Assembly: GCA_034508935.3 (NCBI GenBank)
Contig: CM067445.1
Coordinates: 25,677,983 to 25,741,982, forward strand
Direction: 5' to 3'
Origin: Berghia stephanieae
Lineage: Eukaryota; Mollusca; Gastropoda; Nudibranchia; Aeolidiidae
Length of the DNA stretch: 64,000 nucleotides
Positions 1-13,300 of the stretch are shown here, in pieces (position 1 is the stretch's first letter; every line of letters starts with the position of its first letter). The translations under genes and the position numbers were made by a program. Below the pieces are notes generated by a model that saw only the letters and a program-made list of their open reading frames with translations, ran no database searches and was not told the origin of the DNA.

Positions 1-109
1 TTCCACTAAGGAATATAGACCACTCATCAAACAAGATGTCTGATGTCAACAGGAATCACCCATGTTGTCCAAGTGAGCAAATTGGGGGTTAGTAATCTTG
101 CTCAATGAA

Positions 110-211
110 AAAAAGCGAAAGTGCCTGAAGCGGGGCTCGAACCCGGGTCCTTCCGGGTCACAGTGCAATGCCTTAACGACTCGGCCACCCCCCCCCCCCC
201 ACCTCTCCCCA

Positions 212-307
<96 letters not shown>

Positions 308-375
308 TGTTACAATGGAGGCCAAATGAGAGGTCGTCAGTTGAAGCCTTGTAAAGCGCTTTAAAGCACTTCATT
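110..375 (-). repeat. tRNA-headed SINE piece with (ATT)n tract
   Basis: Inverse of GGCCGAGTCGTTAAGGC (A box) and GGGTTCGAGCCCC (B box) at 121-188, then a C run, then about 33 TTA/ATT units (208-306), then tail-like GTAAAGCGCTTTAAAGCAC. Confidence 0.55.
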
Positions 376-676
376 TAGTGGACATTGCGGGTAAAAAAAA
401 ATTAATTTAACGCTCAAAGTTTTTAGTTGTCGAGTCGCGTTGGACAGGTAGTCGCTGTAGAGGTAAAATAATTGCAAAATAAAAAACACACACACACAAA
501 ACTCAATGTGTCAATAGATGTTCCGTTATTTACACGTGGTCGAAAAGGCATGTTTGTTGACTATGCTTAATAGCATCACAAATAATGGTCGGTAGAGTTC
601 CAGAATTCATCTCTCTTTGACTGTCTTTAAACTTTTTGTTGTTTTTTTAATTTTTTTTTTTTTTATCACCTTTCAG

Positions 677-3322
677 TTCAACAAGGCGTCTGGTTTTTAT
701 TGGATCACATTCAGGCCACTTCAGTGCCATTGATCTTGATGTTGGGAGCGCATTATGGACGACTGTGTTGCCAGATAGGATAGAGTCGTCTGCATGTATC
801 TCCAAAAATATGAAACACGTCGTCGTAGGTATGTAGACATTTGAATGGGTCTCGGGTTTTTGTTTATCTTTAGGTGGGTGGGATGTCTTGTTTTTGTTTG
901 ATTTTAAAAAATAATCCTTTTTGTGTTTTTTCCTGTAGGTCCCAGGTTCGAGTATCCCTGTGGTGACGCAAAATTGAGTCCTTGGAGAAGGCTCTTTACT
1001 CACATTCGACATCGGACACATGTGTAAAAACAGCTTTGACTTGAACACATTTAGTGGACAATGCAGTTGACAAAAGCACGAGTTGTTTGTTTTATTTTGT
1101 TTTGTTGTTTTTATCTTCTTCTTTTTTTTTTTTTGTCTCTCTTTTTTTTTTTAATCAAAAGAGAATCCATTTTCTACTAATGCTAAGTCCAAGTGAGTTT
1201 GACATATATATTTATTATCAATGATGTCAGCCTCTAGGAGTTTGATAAAAGTTGGGGCAGTTCACCATATTCTTTCACTTTCATTCAAGTGCATTACTCA
1301 AATGTTCCTGTATTTTGTTTCAGGTTGCTATGATGGAATGATCTATGTTCTGGATATAATGGGTGGTAATGTGGCGTGGGCGTTCCCGACAGGAGGTTGT
1401 GTCAAATGTTCCCCTTGTCTGGATACAGGAACTGGTCTTGTGATGTGTGGGTCACATGATGGATACCTTTATTCCCTTGATATAGAGGTAGCTTTATTAC
1501 TGTCTTAATCAATTTGCTAAGTTTGGTAATAATAATAATTAAGACGCTAGTGGTGATGATTATGATAATGATGATGAATAAGATATAGATATGCAATTCT
1601 GTTTATTTATAAAAGTAATGCACATCCAAATCAATTACTAATAAATTTGGTCATTTATTCTCTCACATTTACATTTTTGATATTATATTAGACAAAGAAG
1701 TACACGTAGGATATTAGAGAGATAGACGCTTTTGATAGTAAAAATTCCGTTACACAAAATGTGTAAAGTAGGCTATTACAAGGTGGATTAACCAATATGT
1801 ATTTAACAACACTGTTTGGAGATTTTTTCTGAACTCCTATGTTTTTAAACATTAGTAATGGTTTATTTTTAATTTGTTTTTTTCAGGAAAAGAAGTGTGC
1901 ATGGAAACAGTCTTTAGGAGGAGGCAGTGTCTATTCCTCTCCTGTCTCGGAATGCCACTCTATGGTCTTTGCTGCATCTCTAGCAGGAAATTTGATGGCT
2001 TTGAAAACTGTAAGGTCATCATGTGATGTGTGATGTTACAGTATGGTTTAAACTTAAATTATTAACTGATGTTATTATTTTTATCGACATTATACTGTGT
2101 CAACCTTTCATTTAAATCTGTCTATAACTCCAAATTTTCCAATTGATCTCCAAGTATGTAATTTTGAGATTGGACTTTACCAAAATAGTAGGAACATACA
2201 GTATTAGTATTCACCGATTCAACATACTCACTCAATACTCCCCGCACAGTCGTATCCTTAGGGAGCGTTCACATATTATGTCATCAAAAATTTGCCCTTT
2301 TTAGACCCCCCCCCCCCTCCCCCAAGTCATCACTTGTCATCATTGACCTGACACCCCCCCCCCCCCCCAACAGATGATGACGTCATCTAATTTAATAAAA
2401 ACTAAAAGATACTTTAATTTCACAATATTTATTATTCGTTTTTCAAACCATAAACATTGATTATCAACGTTTGATAAAACACATTCAGACATTTTATTAA
2501 TTTCAGAAACTGTTGATAATTTATGTTTTACGATACAATGGGGACATAAAATTTAAATTTGCAAAGATAAAATCTAACAAACATTATTTAAATTAGGCTA
2601 CTTGGTGCAGGTGCTATTAAAAAAAATTCAGAAAGTGTAATTTAAAATAGTATAGGAGGCAAATTATTTTATAGCATATTAGTCTTTTAGTGGAATGAAT
2701 TTCTGTTTCAATTTCCAAACATAAAATTAATTGATTCAAAAATGTTTCTGCCTTGGACCTCTGGCAATGTACTATAAATAGTATCATCAATTTCATCTTC
2801 ATCGTCATCATTTTCTCCCATTTGCTGTTCTTCATGTATGCCGCATTTTCGTGAATGGTCATTCATTGCTGTGATCGAGGAGTGATACAATGAACATTTA
2901 GGGCAAGTTCGCCTTTTGAGAAGTGATACCCCTTTCCCATTTTGTTTCTTGAGAGATGGGCAATACTCATCATAGCAATTTATCTTTAGCTGTTTTGAAA
3001 GGAACAAACTTTGAAATAGGCTTAATTTGCCTATGTTTTGATGACATCATCTTGGGTCTGACCCCCCCCCCCCCCATGTCAACACATGTCAACATTTGGT
3101 AGACCCCCCCTCCCCCCTAGCTGATGACGTAATATGTGAACGCTCCCTTAGGCAAGAGCAAGGAATCGCCAATGTTCTTGATATTTCCCTGCATGGGTTG
3201 TGATCTGCAGACAAAGGCTTCAGGATATTGTATTGACTGTTTTTCTCCTAGTTTTCATGGCTCTGCTTCTGTTCCTCTATCTCTGTGGAGTCCAGCATAA
3301 CTCTGTTCACACACACACGCAT

Positions 3323-3359
<37 letters not shown>

Positions 3360-5303
3360 TGTGTGAGCTCCTCCACCTTCCTTACAAAATAATTGCCCTT
3401 CTCATTTGAAAAAAAAATTAAAATTATAATTCAATAAATAAAGTTGTCATTTTAAAATGCATTTTATGCTATAAAATGATCATAATTTGTACATCTACTT
3501 CTACTTGACACAGTATGTGATGTTTTCTGACTTTCCCATGATAAAGCAACAGCAACAAAGCAGTGAATAAATGCATATACTGGAATGTTTTGAGTGTGCC
3601 TGAAATCATAATCGTTATATCTTGTCACGTCAAATTCTACTTGTTCTACTTCTTCTGCCAAATCATTACAGACATGTTCAGTATAATGTAAGTGTGCTCT
3701 ATTGTAATAATGTTTGCGACATTATAAACAGCTCTCAGTTAAGATATTAAATTTTACTTTTACCTTTGCCATGCTTATGACATCCCAAATTATCACTATT
3801 CAAATTTTTAAAAAACTATCCTTACTTTTTAGGAAAATGGAAATATTGTTTGGTGTGTTGATGTAAAGAAACCCTTGTTCTCATCTCCCTGCATCCACGG
3901 AGACTCCATTTTGATTGGCTGCGTTGATAACCATTTATATTGCATCAACAATCATGGTCAAATAGTAAGTGGAGCAATTTGAATCAGTTTTGCTTACATG
4001 TGAGAATTTAAGGGAAACATTTCTTTTTTTACTAATATTATTTAACTTAAAAAATGTTTTTTCTTATTTCCGTTATGCTTGTCTTATTGATATCGCGTTT
4101 TTAAAAAAGTTGACCCCCGCCCCTCCATTGTTGTATTATCTACTGAAAAAAATCAATCCCATCTCGTCCTAGAATTACGTTGGTGTTGTTTAAGTAGATG
4201 AAAGGTTTAGAATTACTCTGCCTGGCAAAGGATGGGAATCTCCCTTAGGGCGGGAAGATGTCCTTTTTCACCCTTTTATCATGCTATATCATTTGTCCTC
4301 TATATATATGGCTCTTGAGCCCTTAGTCCAAAAAGAAACATCAGTTTTGACCTGCCTAGAATCATTTTGCTGAGTGTGAAAGACACAATCTCATTAAAAA
4401 AAAAAAAATTGTATGTCATTTCTTTATAGCATGCTGTTGTGCCATTGTTAGTCAGGGATGTATGTAAATTAAAAAAATATGTTAATGTTATTACAATTAT
4501 AAGTTTTATTGATCACATTTTTTTTCCTTTTCACTGTTTTTTGTTTTTTGGGGGGTTTTTTTACAAAAAAAAAAAAACCAAAATAATAAAATAAAATAAA
4601 TTTTAAAAATTAAAAAATAATAATTAACTGCCTGGATATCAAATTATATCTTACTAATATTTTACAGGAATGGTCTTTCAAGACACAAGCTCCCGTGTTC
4701 ACGTCACCAGTTTCATACAAAGACCGCATTTTCTTTGGATCTCACGATTGTCAGTTTTACTGCTTAGCATCTAATGGTCAACTAATCTGGACATACCATA
4801 CATCTTCACCAATCTTCTCAACACCCTTTGTATTTAGCTACAAAGAGCCAGTCTGTATCTCACTTAGCAGTAAACATCAAAATCGATCGTCTCTTGATTT
4901 TAGTGAAACCGCAGCAGAAGAACCCCAAATTAAAATGGCTAGATTGATACAGAGAGAGGAGAAAGGTGTTTCTCATGCATTGTTACCATCTAAGAGTACA
5001 AAAGCTGTTCACAATGATTCGATTGTAGACCATGGAAGGAGTATCAAAAAGACTGTCCATAAAAATGAGGCAATCAATAAAGGTACAGACGACGACTTAA
5101 TTGAGAGTGTTATTGAGGATAGGACTTTTGTCATGTTTTGTGCCACAAAGGGAACTCTTCACATTTTGGATATTGAAACTGGTGAAGTGGTCTCATGTTC
5201 AAATTTCAATGGGGAAATATTTTCATCCCCCGTCTTTCATGATGGAAATATTGTTGTAGGTTGTAGGGATAATTTATTATACTGCTTTGATTTTCATTCC
5301 TGA
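677..5303 (+). CDS. AASDH: AASDH (ACSF4) homologue, 3' exons: C-terminal PQQ-type beta-propeller
   Basis: Five exons with consistent GT-AG borders and phases: 677-828, 1324-1487, 1887-2009, 3833-3964 and 4668-5303 (stop 5301-5303). Together they encode about 400 residues of repeated beta-propeller blades, visible as GSHSGHFSAIDLDVGSALW, GCYDGMIYVLDI, GSHDGYLYSLDIE, GCVDNHLYCINNHG, GSHDCQFYCLASNG and CRDNLLYCFDF. In animals AASDH (beta-alanine-activating enzyme) carries an adenylation domain, a phosphopantetheine carrier domain and this C-terminal propeller; the first two must lie left of the window. The first exon needs two bases from an upstream exon that I could not find between 1 and 676. 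The last exon carries a charged, low-hydrophobicity insert (about codons 60-145 of that exon) between two blades, probably a disordered loop. Candidate polyadenylation signals AATAAA lie at 5848 and 5888. The gene converges on MAT2B. I am confident of the family; which substrate this animal's enzyme activates cannot be read here. Confidence 0.85.
930..1068 (+). repeat. SINE copy (family A)
   Basis: B-box-like CCAGGTTCGAGTATCC, then the family core TTGAGTCCTTGGAGAAGGCT and CTTTACTCACATTC, and the tail-like TTTAGTGGACAATGC. The same core is at 27420. Confidence 0.65.
2261..3147. mobile_element. TIR DNA element with TTA duplication (PIF/Harbinger-like), in an AASDH intron
   Basis: GGGAGCGTTCACATATTA begins the left end; the inverted right end is the same over 26 bases with one mismatch. 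TTA flanks both sides (2258-2260, 3148-3150). 887 bp. The minus strand holds a 99-codon frame (2708-3007) with a zinc-finger-like CPKCSLYHSSITAMNDHSRK and an acidic run; no transposase. Poly-C tracts sit just inside both ends. Confidence 0.6.
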
Positions 5304-5443
5304 AACGAATTAAATAATGAAGATGACGACAGCTTTTGTAATTCACACATTGTTGTGGATTATGATATATTAAAGAGTAAAATGTCAAAACTGCCATTAA
5401 TCTAGCCTATGGAGTTTTTTGGGGGTTTTTTTTTAGTGTGTGT

Positions 5444-5447
5444 CTGT

Positions 5448-5484
<37 letters not shown>
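5444..5484 (+). repeat. Poly-G tract
   Basis: About 35 consecutive G after a GTGTGTGTCTGTGA lead. Length may be affected by assembly. Confidence 0.8.
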
Positions 5485-5487
<3 letters not shown>

Positions 5488-5569
5488 GCTGTTTTTTAAA
5501 AAGGTCGGAGCGTTGTGAAATGTCTATAATTTTCTAATTCTATTTTTGAAGAATGTGTAATGAGAACCC

Positions 5570-5772
5570 AGGCATCAGGAGAAAATTAGAAAACTGTCTT
5601 ACCAGAATTTTTCAAAAACCTCGTGTTTAGACAAAATGCATTCAACTTTGGCCTATCATTGACATCCAAATAGCAATGCTGAATGCATTTTGTGTCTAAA
5701 CACGGGGTTTTTGACAAGCCATATCATCTTTTGAATTCTGGCAAGGCATGTCTCTAATTTCTCCTGATGCCT
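5570..5772. repeat. Large imperfect palindrome (foldback) downstream of AASDH stop
   Basis: Arms 5570-5646 and 5678-5772 pair: AGGCATCAGGAGAAA with TTTCTCCTGATGCCT, CCAGAATT with its complement, and TGTTTAGAC/AAAATGCATTCA with their complements; the loop is about 31 bases. If the AASDH transcript ends at the AATAAA sites at 5848 or 5888, it would carry this hairpin in its 3' UTR. Confidence 0.7.
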
Positions 5773-5949
5773 CACAAATTCTGAGAAGGAATGATCATCT
5801 CATTTCTAAACAGGCCATCAAACGAGAACATCACAACACTGTTCTATAATAAAGGAAATGGAATTGTCCTGCTACCTTTACAGCCAAAATAAATTTTGCT
5901 ACTGTTATAAATAATAAAATAAAATAAATAAATTCCTTTTATTCATCTC

Positions 5950-6145
5950 CAAGGGGAAATTTGTCTTTAGGGCCTATTCCAAGGGAAGACTGGAATAACC
6001 CAGGCATCAGCCGCAGTACAGCACGGCAAACAGAGCTAGGGGGAGGTGACTTGCTCAAACCCACACAGCGAGGCGGGTAGTCAAACTCTGTACCTTTTGG
6101 GTATGAAGCAAAAACTGGACCGCTGAGCCACGCTGCTATGATGGT
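5950..6145 (-). repeat. tRNA-headed SINE (family B)
   Basis: Minus strand: GCGTGGCTCAGCGGTCCAG (A box) near 6120-6145, then GGGTTTGAGCAAGTCACCT (B-box side) near 6050. Confidence 0.5.
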
Positions 6146-6199
6146 ATATAGTTAAGTAAAATACTCACCAGTTCCACCCACCAAAACTATTGTAACCAA

Positions 6200-6480
6200 C
6201 ACCCAAAACTTTGTGTAAGCTTAATGTTTATAGTAGTCCTTCAAAGTTACAAGATCCATGGAGCCAGTATTTTTCCCTGTTTCCTGTTGCTTGCTACCCT
6301 TTGGATAGGATGCTAATCCATTGCAAAGTATTTTCCAGATCTAACAGACCCAGCTACACAAGCATTAATGGATAGACAGGGGGAGGTCAGAGAAAATCTT
6401 GACTTCACCCGGGAACAATTCCGGCCTCTTTACATGTAAAGCGAGTGCTCTACCAACTGAGCTATCAGCAGATCCCGTAT
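6200..6480 (-). repeat. tRNA-headed SINE (family C)
   Basis: Minus strand: GATAGCTCAGTTGGTAGAGC, a textbook A box, near 6445-6468; the degenerate B box is near 6410. The body follows to about 6200. A shorter relative is at 8730-8865. Confidence 0.6.
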
Positions 6481-7393
6481 CCACCTCACCCCTTTAAGTC
6501 TGAGAATTTAAGGAGAACTAATCATCTCTCTGGTAATTTAAAAAAACAATAACAAAAAGATCTGTGATGTCTAGTGAAATTGGACAAATTTAGCAAAAGA
6601 TCCTGTTATTGTCATGAAATGAGTTTGTAACTTTTTCCATATAAAAAAAAATAAGAAGAAAATAGAATCTTCTTGTCTTTTTGTGTGTGAATAAGTGCCT
6701 GACTGTAAGATTGTTATGTACTCCAATTATTGGCTCAATCTTATTTAAAAAGCTGTTCTATAATACTGCTATCGTGAATAGAATAATTTCAAAATACATC
6801 AAAAGAACGAAATATATGTTGTCAATAATGCAGAGGGTTTCTTGGGTTTTTTTTTCCTTCAAAATGACATACCTTCCAAACAAATAACTATTAAAGTTTA
6901 AATCAGATGTGATCATTCACAATTGTCAGGAATCATTGCTAAATCATAACTGTATTACTTTAGATATAATGTTCATTACTTAGCTTGAACCAAGTGTGAC
7001 AAAGGGTATAACAAAGGGCATCAGTGAGTAATAATTTTATTCAACATGAATAAAAATCAGTTAAAAAAAAACAACAAAACGAAAATATCCCCAATGTTTG
7101 TTATTATTCCATCCCACAACAAATAAAGGTATAAATTGGAAACATAAAATTCACATTAGTTAACAAAGTAAAGACCCAAGCGCCTCTCCTTTGTAAATTA
7201 GTAATTGTAGTTTCGTTGATAGAGATATGAAATAGTAGATTCCACTTATCAGTGATGCATAATCAGACCATGGGCATTTGGCATGATCAGTGTAGTCATG
7301 CCCAATTCAAATTCAAAAGATAATTGTGACTAGTTGAATGGAGTCAGAAGCATTAATTAATATAAATACCATAATCCTATTATATATGTTCAA

Positions 7394-10300
7394 CTACGGA
7401 TAGTATTTGGAAAGAACTTGTTTTATCCCCACTTTGAAAGGTGTCCTTGTTCGTGCTCCAAGGGCTTCTAGTCTTGAGCAATCCATGTGACAATCAAAGG
7501 GCCTTGGAACACCGGAAACTGGTTTAGTGTCCGCCACCAAATGACTGGATGGGAGTCCAAATACTTCGGCCATGGCCATTGCCATATCATACTTAGTCAT
7601 CATTTCATCTCCACTCCAGTGAAAAATGCCACTGATGTCAGGATTCTAAAATATGGATGAAAAATAAATCCAACTTGGTTATGTTATTTAAATTTTGTTT
7701 AAAATTATAATTTTTTTTTAAATTGTTGGGGAGCATAATTGATAGAATGTAAAGCTACAATATGAGTTATATGGTCAACAACTCTTTATGAGCTACAGTT
7801 GAAAATACTTACAAAAGAATGTGTACCTAAAATATTCATACGGAGATCAGATGGAGTTAAATGGGTGCAAACCTGATTTAGATGTAAAATTGATAGTTTA
7901 ATTAAAATACCTATTCCTTTTCCTTGAATAGGACCTATATAATAATAAATGGCATTTATATAGCGCTTTATCTCACTGTCACAGGCTCTATAGTAGCCAA
8001 GATCTTCACCAGAACAATTTAAGGTGATAGACCTAGACAAATCAGCATTATTAAAATCATTTTGTTCAATCCTTTTTTAAAAATATAGATCAATAGATCC
8101 GGTTTCTATTCATTTTATCACACCATAGCTTATGTATGATCGTAATCGTGAGGAATAGGAAATTTTTTTTTTTTTCTCTTCTTTATTTTGGAACAAATGT
8201 CTATGGCTCTAATCAATCAACAGCAAAACTCAATAGGTCAATACCTCAATTGTATCAAATTCTGTAAATTTCACAATAATTCTAACATTGATTTATGGCA
8301 TGCAAAACCTACTATATCAATTTAATGATAAAATAATTCATAATACCATTCCCACATTCCCTGGTCTCAGCCGTTGCCTTTTTCTAAATTAAATAAAGGT
8401 GTCAATTTTTCAAAGTACCTCACAACGATGCTCAACCAAGACTTTAGCGGCGTCTACAATATCTTGGCAGGATGTCGGGTATCGTCTCTCGCAGTGATTC
8501 ATTTCAGCAGAAGTACTTGTGTCCTTGACCTTTTTGAACAAAAGAGTGACAGCACTCTCATCAAGGAATTCCAACTCACCATAAAGAATGGGTACCCTCA
8601 ATACCATATTGCCTGCAAAAAAAATCAAGTAGTTCTTAATAGCCAAAAGCATAATGAGGACCAAAATTATCCGATTTCTGTCCATTAAATGGAAAATATC
8701 AATTTTAGGCTTTAGATAAGACACCGATCATTGCAAAGTATTTTCAGCCACTCATCTCCTACAGGATTGGTAGAGGGGTTATAAAAACATCTATAAAGAT
8801 TCAAACCAGGTTCATTTATGTGCAAGTAATATTCCAACTGGGCCAACTAGCCTCCCGCATTGCCAGCGAGAAAAAAACCAAGAACATTAAAATATCAAAG
8901 CTCTTACTGTAACAAGGATTGTAAGATAAGATGGACCCTTACATTACTTCATTTGGCGGCTAAGAATTCCATAAGAGATACAATATCAAGACCAGAGCAA
9001 TCTGCACTCCTATAATTGTGACTTGTTCTCACTACACCGCCGACTTCCATTATCACCAATTAAATATAATAATTTTGTTTGTTACACAATTCAACTCTGA
9101 TACAATGATCTTTGATCCAACAAAGTTAACAAAGACAAAAATATAGTCATGATTTTAAACATCTAATTCTAAACATTACTAATGACTCCCTGCATTCACC
9201 AAATTCCGACAATTGGTCACAGTGACTTTGTTGAATCCAAGTCGTAATGTGCTTTTTAAAAAATGAAAAAAAATTAGAATTTTAATTTATGCAATATCCA
9301 CGTAATAGATGTTCACAAACCCCTTCACAAAAAGTTTAAAGCCAATAGTAACACATAGCATTTAGGACGAGACATAATCCCTGTAAGGCCCTTTTATATA
9401 TTTTATTTTCAATAGAGACAATATGTTGTTACCAGCCAAGTACTCATTTTACACCTGAGTGCAGTGAGAGAATATGAGTAAAGAGATTTTTCAAAGAACT
9501 CAACTTTGGCGACCTACAGCAGGACCTAGAGGAGGAATCAATGATCAACAGGTCACAAAGAGAGTGTCATACCACACAAGACAACAAAACACCACTGCAC
9601 TTCCAATTCGTTATACTCAAACTTTCCAATTCCATAACTCCAAACATGGCATTTAATGAGGTCTTTTTGAACTTTCCTTTCAGATCTATCACGGTTGGAA
9701 AAGTATTGACTCTCTACTCAACCCCCCCCCCCCCCAAAAAAAAAAAAAAACACTTGCTGCTAGATGCTTCTTTTAATAAGTCACCAATCAATATTACTGA
9801 CTTCAATGTATTCATTCCACCAAAAAGAACCTTTGTGAGAATGAATGAGCTCCCCCAAGAAGTAATTGAAACATAATGATAAATTTCAATTCACAGTATT
9901 TTGGAGGTGGAAGAGAGGGAAAATTTTCAAATCATACCCCCGACGATCACAGTCATGTCTCTTTTAGTAAATGTGTAAAATCAATTTGTGAACTGTAAAT
10001 TCTGGATCCTCTTAATATTCTTATTAAAAGACTATAAAAAACATTCCCAACAAAATGGGAAATCTTGCAAACACAAAACAATAATTTAATACATGAAGCA
10101 TACATTGAGCACCAATCATATTGGATTCTTCACTTACTCTTCCTCAATTTCTGAGACATGGTATTTTCAGATCCAGATTAAGAAAAATGTCCCCATTATA
10201 CAAAAGGGTATCAAGTCAGGACTCTACCAACTGGATAACAGCACAAAAATCTAAAAAATGTCGCCTATCCCCATGTAAACACTTCACTGCATATGTCATC

Positions 10301-13300
10301 AGGTGTAAAATGTGCAATTAACTTACAGGACCGACCATGAAGGCCATACATGAGTGAACAAACACACGGTGGAATTATGACCAAACAGAATTTATATAGG
10401 ACATGCATGGCCTTAAAATTGTTTGTTTTTTCGACATTTAACATTAATTTAGGGGAGTTGGTCATAACCATTGATTTGGAAGGTCCAAATTTCAATAGTA
10501 TTATCAATTGTATGACATTTTTGTATACTAATCAAAATTATTTAAAATTCAAATTCAAATTTGAGCATTTATATAGCGCAATATCCACTCAACGCGATCA
10601 ACGAGCTTTAAAAAAAAACTTTCATTTTCTCACTAGCAATACTCTTATCTTTAAAGGACTTTGGGTATCAAACTATTTTGTGCTTGACTGTTTTTTTAAA
10701 GTTTACCCATGCTTGTTTAGTATAGAAAATCAAGAAAAAATGCTTATTTATCTCAAGCACATTTCCACAGAGTCTCCATGTTCAATACACTCCATAATGT
10801 TTCATCTGTCCTACACAAAACTGTCTTTTGAGTTTCAAATTTTAATGTTTTTATTTAAAATAAAATACTGCATACCTGATGAATTTGCAAGTACAAGTTT
10901 TTCACCATCAACCTTACTGACGCCATATTTATTCAGTGGATTAGTGGCATCTTCTGTTGAATAAGGTGCTTTGGTTCCATCAAAAACGTAGTCTGTGCTA
11001 ATGAATAGAACATATGCTCCGACGTCCTCTGAATTGATAGCAGTAGGATAAAATATCACTTCACGGTGAAATTTATTAAATCACGATACAAACTTATAAT
11101 AAAAAATATAACTAAATGATGTATCAAGCCTGGAACTTGGGGTTTGGATTATTTAAAAATTAATCTACAATTCTTCCAAGTGCTTTGTTACAATATTTTA
11201 GATCTAAAAAATGTTAAGCATATTCAACAGGTTTACATTTCATAAATTGAGTAAAATGATCATTATCACATCTTGTGCATAATCCTACCATTTCAAATAA
11301 ATTTTCATCAAATATACGAATGTACAATGTTTCTAAAATCCTCCATTTTTAAAGTTTCATAATCTTAAAAATCTTCACCTAAAAAAAAAAAAGAATCGGA
11401 TTTCATTTATCTATTTTGTTTGCATTGTTCATCACTATTATTGAAGAGGTCTCTGAAAAAAATTGGGGTAAAACAAAGAGAAAATTTTGACTTGGAAACT
11501 ACATATCACCTTACCTCAGACAATCAAACAATTATGAATGACGTTAATATAAAAAAGAGAGTTGTTTTATTGATACTGCCAGCAAATCATTAAAGACACA
11601 AATGGCAAGAAAATTTATTTTAATTGTAAGCACAGATAAACTGTCTATTGGTGATGCATGCAGAGATATCTTAAATCTGAACAAGTGTGTTTCCTACTTC
11701 ACATTTAAATCGACAACACTTTGACATGAAGGAAATAACTTATTTCTTACTTGCAGCATCACATAAATACTGTGTCGCCTTCAGGTTAATGTTTTCAGTC
11801 CTTTTCTCATCTTTTTCAACAATATCAGGTCGTCTTTCTGCAGCTGAATGGAGAATGACTGTTGGCTGTATGGAACGTTGGTAACATTGATATAAATTAA
11901 AATAACAGAGCATCAGATGATAATTTATGGGGTCATGAAAATGTTTTTTTAAATACTGGGAGGCAAAATGTAGATTATTACAAGGAATTTATGAGATCAC
12001 ATCCTCTGTTTCAAAAAATATCCTTACAGGGACCAACCCCCCCCCCCCCCCAGTGGCGTGGGGCCATTGGATCGAATGGTGCCAGGCACCACACCAATCT
12101 TTTAAAAAATCATTAACAGCATAATTTAATTAAAAATAAAACTGAGAGATTTTAACTCCACTGACTTTCGCCAACTCGCCAACAACATACTGCCTTTTTA
12201 GTCTCCACTCTATTCAAGATTCCGAATCACGCACTGCGCCGACTCGTGTGTTGGTGACATCACTGCGCAAATTAGTGACTGAATTAACACCGTGGTGCAT
12301 AGCAATCCAAGCTCCAGTTAATGCTCTATCCATTAGTATCGCGACAGCTGATTGAGCGAGAAACTAGGTCGAATTATACTATCTTCAAATAGCAGAAACC
12401 CTCGACTTGTGCCATGATCTGAGAGCTCCACTGTTGGACTGGGGGGATGCGCCAAATTAGGGTAACTTCGGCCATCCAAAATATTACATTAACTGTCAAA
12501 AACACTGATCATTGTCAAGTTTATTTGTAAGCAGCAAAGAAAAACAACATAAAACTTTAAAATATGACATATCAACCCCCCCCCCCCCCCCCACCTCTTT
12601 TTCACGATTATTGAATAAAGTAATTCTTTGCAATGAAGCATTGTGGACGAATTTACCAACATTTTTCTTGCTTGTAGTGCCGAGTTGATGGTTACGTGTG
12701 TATGAGTATTTATATGAATCAAGTTGACTTTTTACTTTACCGACCGTTCGGGAGATTGACACTAGATGACAAATTAGAAATCAAAAGACTAGTTCCTCAC
12801 CAACCAACTGATTTTGAATTAACACAGGTGTGGAAATCTTGAAAACGCTCTTTTTCAGTGACATGGTATGACAGGCATGAATGGCTCACAGTTAGTTTAG
12901 TCTTTTGTTTTTATTGTCTACTTTTTACTGACAAATCATGGACATCTATAGGCGACAGTGACCTTAACCACTTCCATCGTATTTCTTAACCTCCTGAACG
13001 TTGTTTTAGCACCCTTAAAAGAGTGAAAAATTTCTTGCGAAATTCTTTTTTCTCTTTTGATTTACATTTATAACATATTGATTGCATTATCTACCAAATC
13101 CAATCCTTTAAATGGTGGACAAAGAATAATTACAAAGACCTTTTCATGCGGGACTTGTATCTCAGTGTTGTGGCTTATTGTTTGCATGAATTATTTGTTT
13201 TTGTGAGTTTTGTCCACTCGTAGAAACCATCGACCCTCCCCCACCCTTCCAAAAAAGAGAGTTTTTTAACATGTGCTCTCTCCTCTTAACCGTGTTCACT

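Noticed and set aside
121-188. A functional tRNA gene (minus strand)
   Set aside because: A and B boxes are present, but the flanking C run, poor acceptor pairing and attached repeat tail fit a SINE better.
98-364. ORFs rich in Ile/Tyr across the ATT tract
   Set aside because: They are produced by the (ATT)n microsatellite and the SINE head; no protein-like sequence.
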